This document shows, piece by piece, positions 24,050 to 26,165 of a stretch of 26,165 nucleotides of DNA. Numbering within the stretch: position 1 is the first letter of the stretch; each line of letters begins with the position of its first letter. Under the pieces are notes generated by a model. It saw only the letters and a program-made list of their open reading frames with translations. It searched no databases and was not told the origin of the DNA. Position numbers and translations under genes: made by a program. The stretch comes from Chryseobacterium gleum (GTDB taxonomy: Bacteria > Bacteroidota > Bacteroidia > Flavobacteriales_D > Crocinitomicaceae), in NCBI GenBank assembly GCA_945877045.1, contig CAMCQW010000002.1:1-26165 (forward strand), in the 5' to 3' direction.

Positions 24050-24079
24050 AGGTCTCTGTTTTCAATGGGGGCCTTTTTT
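24050..24079 (+). terminator. Intrinsic terminator after tRNA-Leu
   Basis: Stem AGGTCTC (24050-24056) with GGGGCCT (24068-24074), two of seven pairs being G-T, then six T (24074-24079). It separates the tRNA from the trigger factor gene, which starts 24 bases on. Confidence 0.75.
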
Positions 24080-24102
24080 ATTTATTGTAAACTAAGTTTT
24101 AA

Positions 24103-25455
24103 ATGATTGTTTTAAAAGAAAATGTAGATAAATTAAACGCTAATTTAATCGTTAAAATTGCGAAAGAAGATTATGCAAACAAAGTAAGGAACGCATTAGA
24201 AAAGTATCGCAAAACGGCTAAAATACCTGGTTTCAGACCTGGAAATATCCCGATGGGGATGATTCAAAAACAATATGGAAAAACTGTATTAGCAGAGGAA
24301 TTAAATAAATTAGCCAACGAAGGAATTTACAATTTTATTACAGAAAACAAATTGGAAATATTGGGCAATCCAATTCCAAAAGAAAATACAGACGTAAAAG
24401 GTGATTTTAATGCACCAGAAGATTTTGAATTCTGTTTTGAAATCGGATTGTCTCCCACCATTGACATGTCAAAAGCAATGGATGAAAAATATAATTACAC
24501 CACCATTAAAGTAGATGATAAAATCATCAATCAGCAAATAGAAGACTTAAGACGTCGCTATGGGAAGTTAATTACAACAGATATCGCTGACGAAAAGGAT
24601 ATGATATTAGGTAGATTTCAAGAATTAAACGCCGATGGGACTATCAATACAGAGGGAATTTCAAACGCAACAACGATTTCTCTTGAATTCTTAAAAGATG
24701 AAACGGTTAGCCAATTATTAGTGGGTAAAAAAGTGAATGAAACATTCGAATTAGCTCCGTCAAAAGTGGCTAAAGACAGCAAGGATATGGCGAGTTTACT
24801 GGGAGTTTCGGAAGAAATTGCGAATGAAATAACAAGTAACTTTAATTTTACAATCACCGAAATTAAAAAAATGGCTATGGCCGATTTGAACTCAGATCTA
24901 TATGCCAAGCTATTTCAAGAAGGAGAGGTTGATTCTGAAGAATCATTAAAAGCACGTGTTAAGAAAGATATGGAACAAATGTTTTCCAAAGATTCAGATA
25001 AATTATTGACTCGTTCCGTTTTTAATTCCATTATGGAACAAACAGAGGTCGAATTTCCAACTGATTTTTTGAAAAGATGGATTCGAATGACCAATGATAA
25101 GCCCGTAACAGAAGAAGATATCAATTTAGAATTCGATAGCTACTTAAAATCATTAAAGTGGCAATTGATACAAACGAAAATATTTAAAGACAATAACATC
25201 AAACTTGATCAAGCAGAAGTTGTTGAATACACAAAAGACTTGCTGCGAGGTAATTATGCTCAATACGGAATTCCTGCGCCGGAAGACACTGAACTTACTG
25301 AAACAGCGATTCGTCTACTTCAGAATAAAGAACAAGCCAATGGAATCTACGACCAAATGGCCGAACAAAAACTTACTGACTTCTTTAAATCAATGGTGAG
25401 TTTGGTGGCTAAGCCTGTTAGTTACGATGAATTTGTAGAACTAGCCGGAAAATAA
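24103..25455 (+). CDS. tig: Trigger factor
   Basis: Ribosome-associated chaperone that meets nascent chains at the exit tunnel. The 450 residues begin with the ribosome-binding domain and its signature GFRPG at residues 43-47 (KIPGFRPGNIPMGMIQKQYGK). The middle domain, about residues 150-250 (DMILGRFQELNADGT, LLVGKKVNETFEL), is only loosely like the FKBP prolyl isomerase domain, as is usual in Bacteroidota, so isomerase activity is doubtful. The C-terminal part is helical (KDMEQMFSKDSDKLL, VEFPTDFLKRWI) and forms the chaperone arms. I could not identify a convincing promoter between the tRNA terminator and the ATG. It converges with the OxyR-type gene. Confidence 0.94.
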   Translation: MIVLKENVDKLNANLIVKIAKEDYANKVRNALEKYRKTAKIPGFRPGNIPMGMIQKQYGKTVLAEELNKLANEGIYNFITENKLEILGNPIPKENTDVKGDFNAPEDFEFCFEIGLSPTIDMSKAMDEKYNYTTIKVDDKIINQQIEDLRRRYGKLITTDIADEKDMILGRFQELNADGTINTEGISNATTISLEFLKDETVSQLLVGKKVNETFELAPSKVAKDSKDMASLLGVSEEIANEITSNFNFTITEIKKMAMADLNSDLYAKLFQEGEVDSEESLKARVKKDMEQMFSKDSDKLLTRSVFNSIMEQTEVEFPTDFLKRWIRMTNDKPVTEEDINLEFDSYLKSLKWQLIQTKIFKDNNIKLDQAEVVEYTKDLLRGNYAQYGIPAPEDTELTETAIRLLQNKEQANGIYDQMAEQKLTDFFKSMVSLVAKPVSYDEFVELAGK

Positions 25456-25478
25456 CTAGTTATTGTGCCGATTGACTA

Positions 25479-26165
25479 TTATTTCCAACCGAGCACATTA
25501 ATTTTTTTAGATTTTCCACTGGACATATAGTTGAGCTGCACATCTCGTATTATGCGATCTATTCCATTTGATTTTATCGTTCGACTCGGAAAAACAGCAA
25601 TTATTTCCCTAGCTGGAGAACCAAATTTAGACGTGAGTTGAACCATTGCTTTTTTTCGCTTTTCTGACATGGGTAAATTTTCAGGTATCAAGGTGTATCC
25701 TCCCTCATTATCCACCATTTCCATTAATAATTTCAAGTTTCCCCCTTGATAGTTCCATTGCCCATATCGATGGCTATCTGTTAATTGACAAAATTCTATC
25801 ATTTGAGTGCGCAAACAATTCCCCTTGGAAAGCAACCATGGATTTTGCTGCTGTAGTACATCCATACTCACCTCCTTTTTCTTTAAGCTTGGGCAATAAA
25901 TGAGAATTTCTTCTGTGAATAAAGGAACTGTTCTATATTTATTTGCCGCATGTGGACCAGCAAAAATTGCTAAATCAATTTCATTTTTCTCCAACGCTTC
26001 CAATAATGAATTGGTCGTTAATTCTTCGATTGTTAAATTAATCTCGCCCATGCTTTTTTTCCAAACTGAAAACATTTTTGGAATCAAATAGGCAGAAATA
26101 GTAGAAATAACACCCAACCTAATCTCCTCTTTGTACTCACCTTTAAAGCGACTTTTTAATACTTT
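25479..26165 (-). CDS. oxyR: OxyR-type LysR-family regulator, N-terminal part outside window
   Basis: C-terminal effector domain of a LysR-family regulator. The frame stays open to the right edge (the last residues read KGEYKEEIRLGVISTISAYL, typical of the domain entry), so the helix-turn-helix part lies outside; a start at 26117 would cut the domain. The segment LLSKGNCLRTQMIEFC carries two cysteines nine residues apart (codons 25815-25817 and 25788-25790), the same motif and spacing as the redox pair C199/C208 of E. coli OxyR (GHCLRDQ.). This supports a peroxide sensor that forms a disulfide and activates defence genes. The next gene on the left is the convergent tig, 23 bases away. Confidence 0.87.
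   Translation of the reverse strand, partial: KVLKSRFKGEYKEEIRLGVISTISAYLIPKMFSVWKKSMGEINLTIEELTTNSLLEALEKNEIDLAIFAGPHAANKYRTVPLFTEEILIYCPSLKKKEVSMDVLQQQNPWLLSKGNCLRTQMIEFCQLTDSHRYGQWNYQGGNLKLLMEMVDNEGGYTLIPENLPMSEKRKKAMVQLTSKFGSPAREIIAVFPSRTIKSNGIDRIIRDVQLNYMSSGKSKKINVLGWK

Noticed and set aside
25451..25464. Perfect palindrome AATAACTAGTTATT at the end of tig
   Set aside because: It has no loop and no T run, and it is made largely of common stop-region bases; probably chance.
26115..26117. TTG as the start of the LysR-type gene
   Set aside because: Coding similarity continues upstream to the window edge, and the helix-turn-helix domain would be missing.
1..26165. CRISPR array, transposon, prophage or toxin-antitoxin pair
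   Set aside because: No spaced direct repeats, terminal inverted repeats, transposase, phage or toxin-like genes were seen; all larger frames are accounted for.

Overview
The window looks like a core chromosomal segment of an AT-rich member of the Bacteroidota, most likely order Flavobacteriales. The reasons are a gldF-gldG pair, Bacteroidota-type promoters (-7 TAnnTTTG, -33 TTG), few recognisable Shine-Dalgarno sites, a PafA-type phosphatase, and housekeeping genes in an order typical of that phylum. A relationship to Fluviicola/Crocinitomicaceae is a guess from overall appearance. I saw no insertion sequences, prophage, CRISPR array, rRNA or obvious laterally acquired island.

Layout. 1-1597: 3' part of a PafA-like alkaline phosphatase, cut by the left edge. 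1599-3523 (minus): phoH then purC. 3614-4803: SAM hydrolase family gene overlapping a small monooxygenase-like gene. 4873-5064: cold-shock protein with its own promoter and terminator. 5202-8782: gldF, gldG and a DUF4340-like membrane protein, tightly coupled. 8840-11049: dnaN and rlmN. 11078-11941 (minus): SirB1/transglutaminase-like protein. 12152-12472: small lipoprotein. 12477-13839 (minus): hotdog thioesterase then arginase-fold hydrolase. 14099-15532: dnaA. 15662-19541: three uncharacterised envelope genes in one probable operon. 19543-22255 (minus): sprT-like gene, manC and dusB. 22342-23855: mlaE-mlaF. 23961-24042: tRNA-Leu(UAG). 24103-25455: trigger factor. 25479 to the right edge (minus): OxyR-type regulator, cut by the edge.

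How the genes work together. Replication initiation (dnaA) and the sliding clamp (dnaN) lie about 5 kb apart rather than adjacent. Translation and RNA quality are represented by rlmN, dusB, tRNA-Leu, trigger factor and the cold-shock protein. Envelope functions are represented by GldFG, MlaEF and the three-gene operon after dnaA. Coding is very dense: no gene-free stretch exceeds 300 bases (the longest is 13840-14098), and four convergent gene pairs are separated by only 1, 4, 1 and 23 bases.

The best candidate for something undescribed is the 15662-19541 operon: a lipoprotein, a large secreted acidic protein resembling DUF4836, and a membrane-anchored protein with a possibly related N-terminal layout. 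The rest is recognisable core biology with some interesting regulatory details: TTG starts with TTGA overlaps, a terminator with no gene in front of it, and a possible leaderless promoter.
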